From Herpetosiphon aurantiacus DSM 785 (GTDB lineage: Bacteria > Chloroflexota > Chloroflexia > Chloroflexales > Herpetosiphonaceae), in the NCBI GenBank assembly GCA_000018565.1, contig CP000875.1:697199-761198 (forward strand): a stretch of 64,000 nt of DNA, read 5' to 3'. Under the pieces are notes generated by a model. The model made no database searches, was not told the DNA's origin, and was given only the letters and a program-made list of their open reading frames with translations. Shown one piece after another: positions 27,887 through 36,533 of the stretch (position 1 is the stretch's first letter; each line of letters opens with the position of its first letter). The position numbers and the translations under genes were made by a program.

Positions 27887-29545
27887 ATGACTTCATCGCG
27901 CATTGTGCGTGCACCACGCGGCTCAGAATTATCGTGCAAAGGGTGGGCGCAAGAAGCAGCGTTGCGAATGCTGATGAATAATCTTGATCCTGATGTGGCC
28001 GAAGATCCGCAAAATTTGATTGTCTACGGCGGCACGGGGAAGGCTGCCCGCAATTGGCAATGCTTCGATGCGATTGTGCGTTCGTTGCAAGAACTCAACG
28101 ATGATGAAACCTTGTTGGTGCAATCGGGCAAACCTGTTGCTGTATTTCGTAGCCATCGCGATGCTCCACGGGTGCTGATTGCCAATTCGATGCTCGTGCC
28201 ACATTGGGCCACATGGGAGAACTTCCGCGAATTGGAGCAGGCTGGCTTGACGATGTATGGCCAAATGACCGCTGGCTCGTGGATTTATATTGGTACACAA
28301 GGAATTTTGCAAGGCACTTATGAGACACTGGCCGCCATTGCCCGCCAACATTTTGGTGGCTCGTTGCGCGGTCGTTGGACGCTCACCGCTGGCCTTGGCG
28401 GTATGGGCGGCGCACAACCTTTGGCCGTCACCATGAACGATGGCGTGGCCTTGGTGGTTGAAGTTGATCGCCAGCGCATGCAGCGCCGCTTGGATACGCG
28501 CTATCTCGACGTGGCGGTTGATACGCTTGAAGAAGCCATGACCTTGGTTGATGAAGCGGTGCGCGACGGCAAAGCACTTTCGGTTGGTTTATTGGGCAAC
28601 GCCGCCGAAGTCTTTGGCGAATTGTATAAGCGTGGTGTGCGCCCCGATATTGTGACCGACCAAACCAGTGCCCACGACCCGCTTGAGGGCTATGTGCCAG
28701 CTGGCATGAGCCTTGAGCAGGCACTCGAATTGCGTCAACGCGACCCCGAAGAATATGTCAAGCATTCAACTGCTTCAATGGTTGAGCATGTTAAAGCTAT
28801 GGTTGCCTTCGCTGATGCTGGCTCGATCGTGTTTGATTATGGCAATAATTTGCGTGGTGTAGCTAAGGCTGCTGGTTATGATCGAGCATTTGCCTATCCT
28901 GGCTTTGTGCCTGCCTATATTCGCCCATTGTTCTGCGAAGGCAAAGGGCCATTCCGTTGGGCAGCGCTTTCGGGCGACCCCGCTGATATTGCCAAAACCG
29001 ATGAAGCCTTGCTCGAATTGTTCCCAGAGGATCAAGCATTGCATCGCTGGATTCGCGCCGCTCAAGAGCGGGTTCAATTCCAAGGTTTGCCCGCCCGCAT
29101 TTGCTGGCTCGGCTATGGCGAACGGGCCAAGGCTGGCGCGTTATTCAACAAATTGGTGCGTGATGGCGTTGTGAGTGCGCCAATCGTGATTGGACGCGAC
29201 CACCTCGATTGTGGTTCAGTCGCTTCGCCCAACCGCGAAACCGAAGCTATGCGCGATGGCTCCGATGCAATTGGCGATTGGCCCATTTTGAATGCGATGA
29301 TCAATGCGGTCAATGGTGCAACCTGGGTCAGCGTGCATCATGGCGGCGGCGTTGGCATCGGCTATTCGCTGCATGCTGGCATGGTGATTGTGGCTGATGG
29401 CACTGCTGAAGCCGATCACCGCCTAGAGCGGGTGCTCACCAGCGATCCGGGCATGGGCGTGGTGCGTCACGTTGATGCAGGCTACGATGAAGCAATTGCC
29501 GTAGCCCAAGAGCGCAACGTGCATATTCCAATGCTGAAACAATAG
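27887..29545 (+). CDS. hutU: Urocanate hydratase
   Basis: NAD+-dependent urocanase, converting urocanate to 4-imidazolone-5-propionate, step two of histidine breakdown. It is 552 aa, the standard length. The signature [17 protein letters not shown], the glycine-rich [12 protein letters not shown] (NAD site) and the late [25 protein letters not shown] block are all intact. ATG 27887 has AAGGAG 10 bp upstream; the frame to 27815 reaches into repeat DNA. The substrate flows to HutI, encoded at 1.9-3.2 kb here. A hairpin terminator follows. Confidence 0.96.
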   Translation: MTSSRIVRAPRGSELSCKGWAQEAALRMLMNNLDPDVAEDPQNLIVYGGTGKAARNWQCFDAIVRSLQELNDDETLLVQSGKPVAVFRSHRDAPRVLIANSMLVPHWATWENFRELEQAGLTMYGQMTAGSWIYIGTQGILQGTYETLAAIARQHFGGSLRGRWTLTAGLGGMGGAQPLAVTMNDGVALVVEVDRQRMQRRLDTRYLDVAVDTLEEAMTLVDEAVRDGKALSVGLLGNAAEVFGELYKRGVRPDIVTDQTSAHDPLEGYVPAGMSLEQALELRQRDPEEYVKHSTASMVEHVKAMVAFADAGSIVFDYGNNLRGVAKAAGYDRAFAYPGFVPAYIRPLFCEGKGPFRWAALSGDPADIAKTDEALLELFPEDQALHRWIRAAQERVQFQGLPARICWLGYGERAKAGALFNKLVRDGVVSAPIVIGRDHLDCGSVASPNRETEAMRDGSDAIGDWPILNAMINAVNGATWVSVHHGGGVGIGYSLHAGMVIVADGTAEADHRLERVLTSDPGMGVVRHVDAGYDEAIAVAQERNVHIPMLKQ

Positions 29546-29552
29546 CTCATCG

Positions 29553-29582
29553 AGTGGTAGTGTTGGAGTCAACACTACCACT
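29553..29582 (+). terminator. Hairpin after hutU
   Basis: Perfect 13-bp stem AGTGGTAGTGTTG / CAACACTACCACT with a GAGT loop, 8 bp after the stop. The T tract is poor (TAAATCC), so termination may be inefficient or Rho-aided. Confidence 0.65.
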
Positions 29583-29929
29583 TAAATCCCCCCAAATTTT
29601 GGCACAGCCTATGCTAAGATGATCAAACCTTAGATTTAAGCCTGAACCACGCCGTTCACTTCTGGCATGCGCCATCCACATTTATGCCCACGACTGGCTA
29701 CTTTTACTACTTTTTAATGAATATCCGTGCAACTAGCTATAATTTCTAGCAAGTTCATGATATATCTATGCATAGATTGGCTAAATCCACTCCAAAATTT
29801 TGGCCTATTTTGCATCAATACTAATTAACAGTGTTGGTGAGGTGGCATGGTATTGCGACACATTTGATCTAAGCGCTCCATGGGCTGAGTACCTGTGCCA
29901 GCGTAACGATTTCCATTGGAGTGCATCCC
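29583..29929. other. Gene-free leader of the GGDEF-EAL gene
   Basis: An A+T-rich 347-bp gap. I looked for a c-di-GMP riboswitch, which would suit the downstream gene, and see none of its conserved blocks. There are small inverted words (CTAGCTATAATTTCTAGC, 29731-29748) and no convincing promoter. Confidence 0.5.
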
Positions 29930-31978
29930 ATGAGTAATCCACGAATCTTGATTCTTGATCATACGCCTACAAGTACTCAAGACCTCAGCACTCAATTGAT
30001 GGCGGCTGGTTGCAGCGTTATGGCCCATCTGAGCACATGGGAAGCCGCCGCCTGCCTGCTTGGCGAGCAGAGTGTTGATCTGGTCTTGGCAACGCTGCAT
30101 TTTGTGCCTCAAATCAATCAGCAACCCTGCCCAGTTCCGGTGGTCTATCTGAGCCAAACCAATGAGCAAGCCACCCAAATACCCAATCAACCCACCGCGA
30201 TCGATATTTTAACCTTGCCAATTAGCACCGAAAGCCTTGTGCTCACGCTTAAAACGATCATCGAGCGCAGCAATTTGACCCAGCGGCTTAGCCGCGTTGA
30301 GGTGTGGATGCAAACGATGTTGGCCAATGTCAGCGATGGCGTGGTGGCAATCGATCAGCATGGCAAAATTCAGTGGATTAATTCTGCCGCCGAGCACATG
30401 ACTGGCTGGGATTATCGTAGTGCGCTCCAGCAGGATTTTAATCAAGTGGTGGTAATTCGCAGCAGTCTCAACGATCAACGCATCGATGTCATTGCGGCGG
30501 CCTTACGCAACGAGCCAGTGTTTGCCTTGCCCTTTGAGCGTTATTTGCATGCTCGCGATGGCCATGCAACCTCAATTACTGAACATGTTACGCCATTGCT
30601 CAATAACGACGGCCAAAATAATGGAGCAATCGTGATTTTGCGCGATCATACAGCCCAATTACAAATGGAAGAGGCGCTGTATTATCAATCGCTGCACGAT
30701 TCATTAACTGGCTTGCCCAATCGCCGTTCATTTCAATTACATTTATCACGGGCTTTAGAATACCAACGCCATCATCATGATTATAGCTTTGCGATCATTT
30801 TGCTCGATATCGATGAATTTAAAATGGTTAATGATGGCTTGGGTTATCACATCGGCGATACGATGCTGACCGAAATTGCCCAACGTTTACGTCGTGCCCT
30901 CTATTTACCAGGCGATGTGGTAGCACGCTTCGATGGCGATGAATTTGCAATCTTTTTTGATCGGCTGCCCGATTTGCCTGCGGCCTTCAACGCCGCCCAA
31001 CGCATCCGCCAACTCTTTGAAGATCCATTTATGATTGAAAATGGTCAGGAAATTTTCTGTAATGTCAGCATTGGCTTGGAATTAATCACCAGCGAAGTGC
31101 CGATTGAAACCGTGATGCGAAACGCTGACCTGGCACTGTATCGGGCCAAACATACAGGTCGCGGCGGCATCGAAATTTTCGATCAAACCTTGTATGCCAA
31201 TTTTAGCACCCGTTTGCACAACGAAACAGCGTTACGCCTAGCCTTGCAACGCCAAGAATTTCGGTTGTTTGCCCAGCCAATTATCGATTTTGAGCATAGC
31301 CATTGCACAGGCTTTGAAATTTTGATTCGTTGGGCACACCCCGATGGGCGTTTGCGCTCGCCTGGCCAATTTTTGGATATTGCCGAGGAAACTGGCTTAA
31401 TTATTCCATTGGGCTGGTGGATGCTGGAAGTTGCAGCCGAGCAGCTTGAGCGGTGGCAAGCAGACTCAATGATGCAGCATATGACCTTGGCGATTAATCT
31501 CTCGCCGCGTCAATTATTGCATAGCCAGCTTTTGCCAACGCTTAAATCAATATTCGAGCGCTATCAATTTCCACGTCAACAATTGCATTTAGAAATTACC
31601 GAAGGTGCATTATTAAATACCGAACGAGCTGAACCAATTTTGAATGCCTTGCGTCATTTTGGCTTACATTTACATATTGATGATTTTGGCACTGGCTATT
31701 CGTCATTAACCTATTTACATCGTTTTCCGTTGAATACAATCAAAATTGACCGTTCGTTTATTCAAGCAGCGCTCGAAGATCAACGGAGTTTAGCGATTGT
31801 GCGCACAATTATCAATTTGGCCCAAACCATGCAATTGGCCACGATTGCCGAGGGCATCGAAACCGCTGAGCATATTCAAGTGCTGCGTGAACTTGGCTGT
31901 CAAGCAGGCCAAGGCTACTTCTTCTCGCCGCCCGTTCCACTCGAACAGGCGGCGGACTTCGCATGTTCGTTGAATTAG
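29930..31978 (+). CDS. PAS-GGDEF-EAL c-di-GMP protein with degenerate receiver
   Basis: Cytoplasmic signalling protein of 682 aa. Residues 1-110 look like a receiver fold (RILILDHTP at the first strand), but the usual phospho-Asp strand reads VDLVLATL, without an Asp, so phosphorylation is unlikely. A PAS domain follows (about 120-245). The GGDEF domain (about 250-415) has RFDGDEFA at the A site, one change from GGDEF. The EAL domain (about 430-680) has FEILIRW at the EAL position, DDFGTGYSSLTYLHRFP and KIDRSFI intact, which favours phosphodiesterase activity. ATG 29930 follows GGAG by 9 bp. No TM helices, so the input is probably cytoplasmic. Confidence 0.92.
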   Translation: MSNPRILILDHTPTSTQDLSTQLMAAGCSVMAHLSTWEAAACLLGEQSVDLVLATLHFVPQINQQPCPVPVVYLSQTNEQATQIPNQPTAIDILTLPISTESLVLTLKTIIERSNLTQRLSRVEVWMQTMLANVSDGVVAIDQHGKIQWINSAAEHMTGWDYRSALQQDFNQVVVIRSSLNDQRIDVIAAALRNEPVFALPFERYLHARDGHATSITEHVTPLLNNDGQNNGAIVILRDHTAQLQMEEALYYQSLHDSLTGLPNRRSFQLHLSRALEYQRHHHDYSFAIILLDIDEFKMVNDGLGYHIGDTMLTEIAQRLRRALYLPGDVVARFDGDEFAIFFDRLPDLPAAFNAAQRIRQLFEDPFMIENGQEIFCNVSIGLELITSEVPIETVMRNADLALYRAKHTGRGGIEIFDQTLYANFSTRLHNETALRLALQRQEFRLFAQPIIDFEHSHCTGFEILIRWAHPDGRLRSPGQFLDIAEETGLIIPLGWWMLEVAAEQLERWQADSMMQHMTLAINLSPRQLLHSQLLPTLKSIFERYQFPRQQLHLEITEGALLNTERAEPILNALRHFGLHLHIDDFGTGYSSLTYLHRFPLNTIKIDRSFIQAALEDQRSLAIVRTIINLAQTMQLATIAEGIETAEHIQVLRELGCQAGQGYFFSPPVPLEQAADFACSLN

Positions 31979-32392
31979 GCTTGGCTGGCCTCGACCATTA
32001 CATTGGCAACGAGCGTATAGGCAGCAACCCATGCTGCTTGCACTTCGTCATTCCACTGCTCGCCCAGCTGTTGCGATAAGGCCCAAATCAGCGCCGCGCC
32101 AACTGTTTGATAGTGTTCGGGCTTGACCCCATAATCCACATGACGACGACCAAGCTCTTGCACCGCAGGCAAAACCGCTTCAGGCTTTTTGAGATTGTTG
32201 ACGACCAAGACCAACGATTGTAACAATTTCTTCTTTTGCTCGCTCATATCTTCGGGGAACAAAGGCCGAAAATCGGGAGCCAACATGAACAACTGTCCAT
32301 AAAAGGCTTCGACCAATTGCTGTGGATTGCGGCCAACCTCGGCAAAGGTTTGCTGCACAAGCTCAATCGCCGCAGGAGTTATATGGAGACAT
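31975..32392 (-). CDS. Single-domain globin with an apparent 1-bp frameshift near its start
   Basis: Haem-binding globin of the flavohaemoglobin-globin type without a reductase domain. The intact frame (GTG 32358 to 31975, 127 aa) begins VQQTFAEVG, that is inside helix A, and has the proximal-His region HYQTVGAALIWAL and PDFRPLFPEDM. Reading upstream in frame gives ITPAAIEL, a natural globin N-terminus, but no start codon before a stop. One base out of frame, ATG 32392 has a perfect AAGGA site; dropping the T at 32383 would give MSPITPAAIELVQQTF. Either a real disruption, a sequencing error, or GTG/rare-codon initiation. It overlaps the GGDEF-EAL gene end by 4 bp. Confidence 0.8.
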
Positions 32393-32564
32393 TCGTCATC
32401 CTTTCAGTATATTTTTGGTGCTCCAAGGACGTTGCCTAGCCTACCAACCGCAAGCCCATGCTGACAATCGGGTTGCTAGTGCAGATCAAATCAGGCATTC
32501 AACCGATTGGCTTTTGTTACCAAATCCTTATACTCAGAGCTTTTTCAGCCAGCCAAAATAGCGC

Positions 32565-32570
32565 TATAAT
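32565..32570 (+). promoter_or_regulatory. -10 box of tgt, implying a near-leaderless mRNA
   Basis: A perfect TATAAT ends 10 bp before the tgt ATG, with a T-rich -35 zone (TTTTTC, near 32541). Transcription would start within a few bases of the ATG, and no ribosome-binding site is visible before it. Confidence 0.45.
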
Positions 32571-32580
32571 TGTCCACATT

Positions 32581-33759
32581 ATGAACAACTTTACTTACAC
32601 CCTTGAACATAGCGATGGTGAGGCGCGGGCAGGCCAATTCAGCACGCCGCATGGCACCATTCAAACGCCTGTCTTTATGCCGGTTGGCACCCAAGCCACG
32701 GTGAAAACGCTTGATCCCTTGGAAGTCGAGGCGATCGGCTCACAAATTATCTTATCGAATACCTATCATTTATATTTGCGCCCAAGCGCCGATTTGGTGG
32801 CTGAAATGGGCGGCTTGCATCGTTTTATGCAATGGCCTAAGCCAATTCTGACCGATTCGGGAGGCTTTCAGGTGTTTAGCTTGGGGCCGCATAGCAAAAT
32901 TGATGAAGATGGCGTAACCTTCAAATCGCATATCGATGGCTCGAAACATCGCTTTACCCCCGAAAGCGCGATTGGCATTCAAGAAAAATTGGGCGCTGAT
33001 ATTATTATGGCCTTTGATGAATGTGCCCCCCAACCCACGACCCATGCCTATACCAAAGCTGCCATGGAGCGCACTCATCGTTGGTTATTACGCTGTATTG
33101 CCGCCAAAACCCGTGCGGATCAAGCGCTATTTGGGATTGTGCAGGGTGGGGTTGAGGCCGATTTGCGCCGCGAAAGCGCGAGCTTTATCGCCCAACAAGA
33201 TGTGCCTGGCATCGGTATTGGTGGCCTGAGCGTTGGCGAACCCAAAGAGCAAATGTATGGCATGCTCGAAGAAACTACGCCCTTGCTACCGCGCAACAAG
33301 CCGCGCTACCTGATGGGTGTTGGTTCACCCGAAGATTTGCTCGAAGGCGTGGCGCGTGGGGTCGATATGTTTGATTGCGTGTTGCCAACTCGTTTGGGGC
33401 GTAATGGAGCCTTATTCATTCCCGAAGGGCGCTTGAATATTGGCAACGCCAAATATGCCCGCGAAGATGCGCCAATTGATGCAACGTGCGATTGCTCGAC
33501 CTGCCAACGTTTTAGCCGCGCCTATCTGCGCCACTTGTTCCGTACCGAGGAAGTGCTTGGGCTACGCTTGGCAACGCTGCATAATCTGCGTTTTTTAATT
33601 CGGCTGATGGAACAAGCACGTGAGGCAATTCTGCAAGATCGCTATCAAAGCTTTATGGACGATTGGCTCAGCCGCTTTCAAACCATCCCGCATGCTGTGC
33701 GCGAAGCCAGCCGTGCAGCCCGATTAAACTCATTACGCACCCAAGGGGACAAGGCATGA
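32581..33759 (+). CDS. tgt: Queuine tRNA-ribosyltransferase (tRNA-guanine transglycosylase)
   Basis: Swaps guanine-34 for preQ1 in tRNAs with GUN anticodons, the first tRNA-level step of queuosine synthesis; tRNA-Asn(GUU), present in this window, is one of its targets. It is 392 aa. TDSGGFQVFSL, MAFDECAP, VQGGVEADLRRES, GIGGLSVGEPKEQM and DCVLPTRLGRNG are intact, and the zinc site is CDCSTCQRFSRAYLRHLF. ATG 32581 starts the conserved sequence; the longer frame to 32458 is not conserved-looking. There is no Shine-Dalgarno site, and a TATAAT sits just upstream. The next gene's ATG overlaps its stop (ATGA). Confidence 0.96.
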   Translation: MNNFTYTLEHSDGEARAGQFSTPHGTIQTPVFMPVGTQATVKTLDPLEVEAIGSQIILSNTYHLYLRPSADLVAEMGGLHRFMQWPKPILTDSGGFQVFSLGPHSKIDEDGVTFKSHIDGSKHRFTPESAIGIQEKLGADIIMAFDECAPQPTTHAYTKAAMERTHRWLLRCIAAKTRADQALFGIVQGGVEADLRRESASFIAQQDVPGIGIGGLSVGEPKEQMYGMLEETTPLLPRNKPRYLMGVGSPEDLLEGVARGVDMFDCVLPTRLGRNGALFIPEGRLNIGNAKYAREDAPIDATCDCSTCQRFSRAYLRHLFRTEEVLGLRLATLHNLRFLIRLMEQAREAILQDRYQSFMDDWLSRFQTIPHAVREASRAARLNSLRTQGDKA

Positions 33760-35180
33760 GCGGCGTGACCGTTCGTTCAACCGAAGAATATACCCGCATC
33801 GCTTGGCGCTTGATCATTTTGAGCTTTCTGGCGTTTTGTTTTGTGATCGCAAGTAGTTGCTATTTGGCCTGGCGGGTCAAGGCGTTTGCCCGTACTCAGC
33901 CAGCTGAGCCAGGTATCCTCGACACCTATGTCAGTGGGATTGAAATTATTCGGGCTGGCTTAGTCCAGCCTGAGCTACCCACGCCACCCAAAACAATTAT
34001 TTATGAAGGCGATCGCATTAATGTCAGCAGCAAAGCGCCAGCTGGTATCGCCGCCACGATCACCTTATTCGATGGCAGCAAACTCGATTTGTGGGCTGGT
34101 ACAAGCGTGGTTTTTGAAAAAGTCCAGACGACGCGGTTTAGCTCGCGCAACCAAGAAGTAGCCTTGCGCTTGGACTCGGGCTTGGTGCGCTTGCGCTTGG
34201 CCTCGGTCGCCTCGCAACAATATCAAGATGTGCATTTTAGTGTGTTCGTGCAGCAGGCTGGTTATAGTGTGGAACAGGCGTTGCTCAAACCAGGTGGCAC
34301 CTATCGCGTGCGGTTGCTTGATGCCAAGGCACCAACCACCAGCGCTAGCGAACGTGAACGGCTTAAACAAACCACGATCAGCGAATATGTGGTTGAACAA
34401 GGTGGCATCACGCTGGCCTATAGCAGCCAAAACCGTAGCATCGACAACCAACAAAAGCTCGAAATTGCCCAAGGCCGCTTATCGCAACCACAGCCTGCCG
34501 AATGGCAATTGGCCCGTGATAGCAACTTTACCGAGTTTACCGCCCAAGAATATAACAATAATGCGACTGTGCCAGTTTCGGTCACCGATATTGTGCGGGC
34601 TGACACTTGGCGCGTGTTTGGCTCGTTGTATTCGCCTGAAGCCGAGGAAGATGGCTATTTTTATGTGGTGGGCGGCTGTGCCCAACGTAGCACTGAGCAG
34701 CCGAATAATTGCTTGCGCCCGTTGATCAATGTGGCTCAATTTCATCGTGACATTAGCGAAGGCATTGATCATACCAAGAGCTTTCGCACTGGCATCACCC
34801 AAACAATTGACCTTGATACAACCTCGTATAGCAAGCTTGAATTGAGCTTTACTGGGCGAATTTATGAGCAATCGCTCAATCGGGCGGGCGATATTGGCGA
34901 AGAATGTGCTTTGGCGATTGCAGTTTTCTACTACAACCCTGCCAACCAACTTGGCTCAACCACCTATTGCTTTTACGCCCGCGACGATGCTGGCCCAGGC
35001 AGCATCTCGAACAAAGAATATATTCGTTCGATCAAGTTGCCCTATCGCCAATGGACTGATCAAACCCTCGAACTCAAAGACGATCTTGGCAATATGCGGC
35101 GCATCTCGCACCTTGAAATTTACGCCAACGGCCACGATTATATCTCCGAAATTACCAACATTCGGCTGATTGCTAAATAA
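33756..35180 (+). CDS. FecR-like single-pass membrane protein, unknown function
   Basis: A 474-aa protein with a short cytoplasmic N-terminus, one hydrophobic helix (about residues 18-42) and a large extracytoplasmic part. Residues about 90-190 resemble a FecR domain (GDRINVSSKAPAGIAATITLFDGSKLDLWAGTSVVFE, then LDSGLVRLRL). The C-terminal 200 residues look like a beta-sandwich of carbohydrate-binding shape (SYSKLELSFTGRIY, ISHLEIYANGHDYISEI). ATG 33756 overlaps the tgt stop (ATGA), so it is translationally coupled to tgt although no functional link is evident. FecR-like is a fold-level guess. Confidence 0.75.
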   Translation: MSGVTVRSTEEYTRIAWRLIILSFLAFCFVIASSCYLAWRVKAFARTQPAEPGILDTYVSGIEIIRAGLVQPELPTPPKTIIYEGDRINVSSKAPAGIAATITLFDGSKLDLWAGTSVVFEKVQTTRFSSRNQEVALRLDSGLVRLRLASVASQQYQDVHFSVFVQQAGYSVEQALLKPGGTYRVRLLDAKAPTTSASERERLKQTTISEYVVEQGGITLAYSSQNRSIDNQQKLEIAQGRLSQPQPAEWQLARDSNFTEFTAQEYNNNATVPVSVTDIVRADTWRVFGSLYSPEAEEDGYFYVVGGCAQRSTEQPNNCLRPLINVAQFHRDISEGIDHTKSFRTGITQTIDLDTTSYSKLELSFTGRIYEQSLNRAGDIGEECALAIAVFYYNPANQLGSTTYCFYARDDAGPGSISNKEYIRSIKLPYRQWTDQTLELKDDLGNMRRISHLEIYANGHDYISEITNIRLIAK

Positions 35181-35184
35181 GTAT

Positions 35185-35228
35185 TCCCTCACCCCCAACC
35201 CCTCTCCCACGGCGGCGGGCGAGGGGCG
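35185..35228 (-). repeat. GC-rich imperfect palindrome, dispersed copy B
   Basis: Inverse copy of the unit at 12305-12347 with one substitution and one indel. It is 4 bp after the stop of the FecR-like gene and before the convergent carbonic anhydrase gene, so it can act as a two-sided terminator. Confidence 0.8.
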
Positions 35229-35272
35229 TTCCCATGGTTATGATGGCAAAAGCGGGTAAGAGACCGCAGCCC

Positions 35273-35989
35273 CTAATCGACCGCAAGTTCTTCAGGCGTA
35301 ATAAAGAAATCGACAGCGCCGCTGCCAATTTCATAATATGCCCCAATGACGGCAATTGTGCCAGCCGCCTCGAAGGCTTGAACTACCGAATTTTGGCGCA
35401 AACGGGCGACTTGGGCACGAACATGCTGGGTTACGGCCTCGCGCATGCGAGCTTTCTCATCGCGAATCGCTGGCAGTCGCTCACAAACAGGTCGAATTTG
35501 TTCGATCAAGTAGCGAATATTGGCCGATTCTTTGGCGATCTGCTCGTCGCTAGCTAGTGCTGCCTTGACGGCACCACAACCTTCATGGCCCATTACTACA
35601 ATCAATTTGCACTTAAGATGCGAGATCGCATATTCAATACTGCCTTGGGTCGCCGGATCGACAATCTGGCCTGCAACGCGTACCACAAACAAATCGCCCA
35701 AATTACGGTCAAAAATCATCTGCGGCGGCACACGGCTATCCGAGCAGCCCAGAATGACTGCAAATGGCGTTTGGCTGATAATTTGCGAACGGCGTTGATT
35801 GACACTGACCACCGTGCGTTGGGTTTCGCCGCTAAAAAAGCGTTCGTTGCCCTGTTTCAAGGCCTCGATCGCGGCGGCGGGTGTATCGACCTCAGGCCCG
35901 CGCAGGTTGGCGATATCTTCCATTGAAGCTCGCCCGCGAATTGCATCAAGCAGGCGGCGATCAATATTCTCATCAGCAAACTCTGGCAT
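35273..35989 (-). CDS. Beta-class carbonic anhydrase
   Basis: Zinc enzyme interconverting CO2 and bicarbonate, 238 aa. The catalytic and zinc motifs are complete: GCSDSRVPP (Cys and the Asp-Arg dyad, about residues 81-89) and VMGHEGCGAV (His and Cys ligands, about 131-140). RVAGQIVDPATQGSIEYAI is typical. An N-terminal extension of about 40 residues precedes the core. Cytoplasmic: no signal peptide. A short repeat-rich gap separates it from the VOC gene. Confidence 0.95.
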   Translation of the reverse strand: MPEFADENIDRRLLDAIRGRASMEDIANLRGPEVDTPAAAIEALKQGNERFFSGETQRTVVSVNQRRSQIISQTPFAVILGCSDSRVPPQMIFDRNLGDLFVVRVAGQIVDPATQGSIEYAISHLKCKLIVVMGHEGCGAVKAALASDEQIAKESANIRYLIEQIRPVCERLPAIRDEKARMREAVTQHVRAQVARLRQNSVVQAFEAAGTIAVIGAYYEIGSGAVDFFITPEELAVD

Positions 35990-36033
35990 AATGCTCCTTG
36001 TAAGTAGGGTTCAGGGGCTAGTTGATTTTTGAA

Positions 36034-36090
36034 ACCACGAAGAACACGAAGCGCATAACGTTTAGGTTTCAGCCACAGATTAGCACAGAT
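36034..36090. repeat. Dispersed intergenic repeat words
   Basis: ACCACGAAGAACACGAAGCG (36034-36053) shares ACACGAAGCGCA with 16173-16184. AGCCACAGATTAGCACAGAT (36071-36090) is the inverse of a word near 27720. This gap (35990-36180) has no gene. Confidence 0.65.
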
Positions 36091-36180
36091 GAATGTGATT
36101 ATTCTACTATTCTCCCTGACTGCCTCTGAACCATGACATTTGATCCCCGATCTCCAAAAACCGAACCCCATTTCTGCCAA

Positions 36181-36519
36181 TCAACCGTTGTTATAGACCG
36201 TTTCGGCTGGTGGATAACAAATGACTTCGAGCACATTCCCATTTGGATCGCGGAGATAAAAGCCCTTTGTGCCATCACGATGGCGATCGATCGGCTGGTT
36301 ATGCTGGATTGCGAGGGCGTTTAATTGCGTTTCATCGACCCGAACTGCCACATGGGGTGGGTGTTGATAGGCCATAACCAAGGCTAATTTCCCTTGACCA
36401 ATCCGCAAAAAAGCCCATGTATCATCAGCATATAACACCTGCGCCCCACATTGCGCAACATACCAAGCAGTCGATTCGGCAATATTATTGACCACAACCG
36501 CTACATGATCCATTTCCAT
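36181..36519 (-). CDS. VOC/glyoxalase-fold protein
   Basis: A 112-aa protein of the vicinal oxygen chelate superfamily. It begins MEMDHVAVVVNNIAEST; a His early (MDHVAV), HPPHVAVRVDE in the middle and FYLRDPNGNVLEVICYP near the end are the usual metal-site positions, the last supplying a Glu. ATG 36519 has AAGGAG upstream; the frame to 36585 overlaps the glycosyltransferase gene. It follows that gene by 14 bp on the same strand. Lyase, dioxygenase or resistance roles are all possible, and nothing nearby decides. Confidence 0.85.
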   Translation of the reverse strand: MEMDHVAVVVNNIAESTAWYVAQCGAQVLYADDTWAFLRIGQGKLALVMAYQHPPHVAVRVDETQLNALAIQHNQPIDRHRDGTKGFYLRDPNGNVLEVICYPPAETVYNNG

Positions 36520-36533
36520 GTGCAAGCTCCTTG

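Noticed and set aside
29583-29929. c-di-GMP riboswitch in the leader of the GGDEF-EAL gene
   Set aside because: None of the conserved aptamer blocks are present on the + strand.
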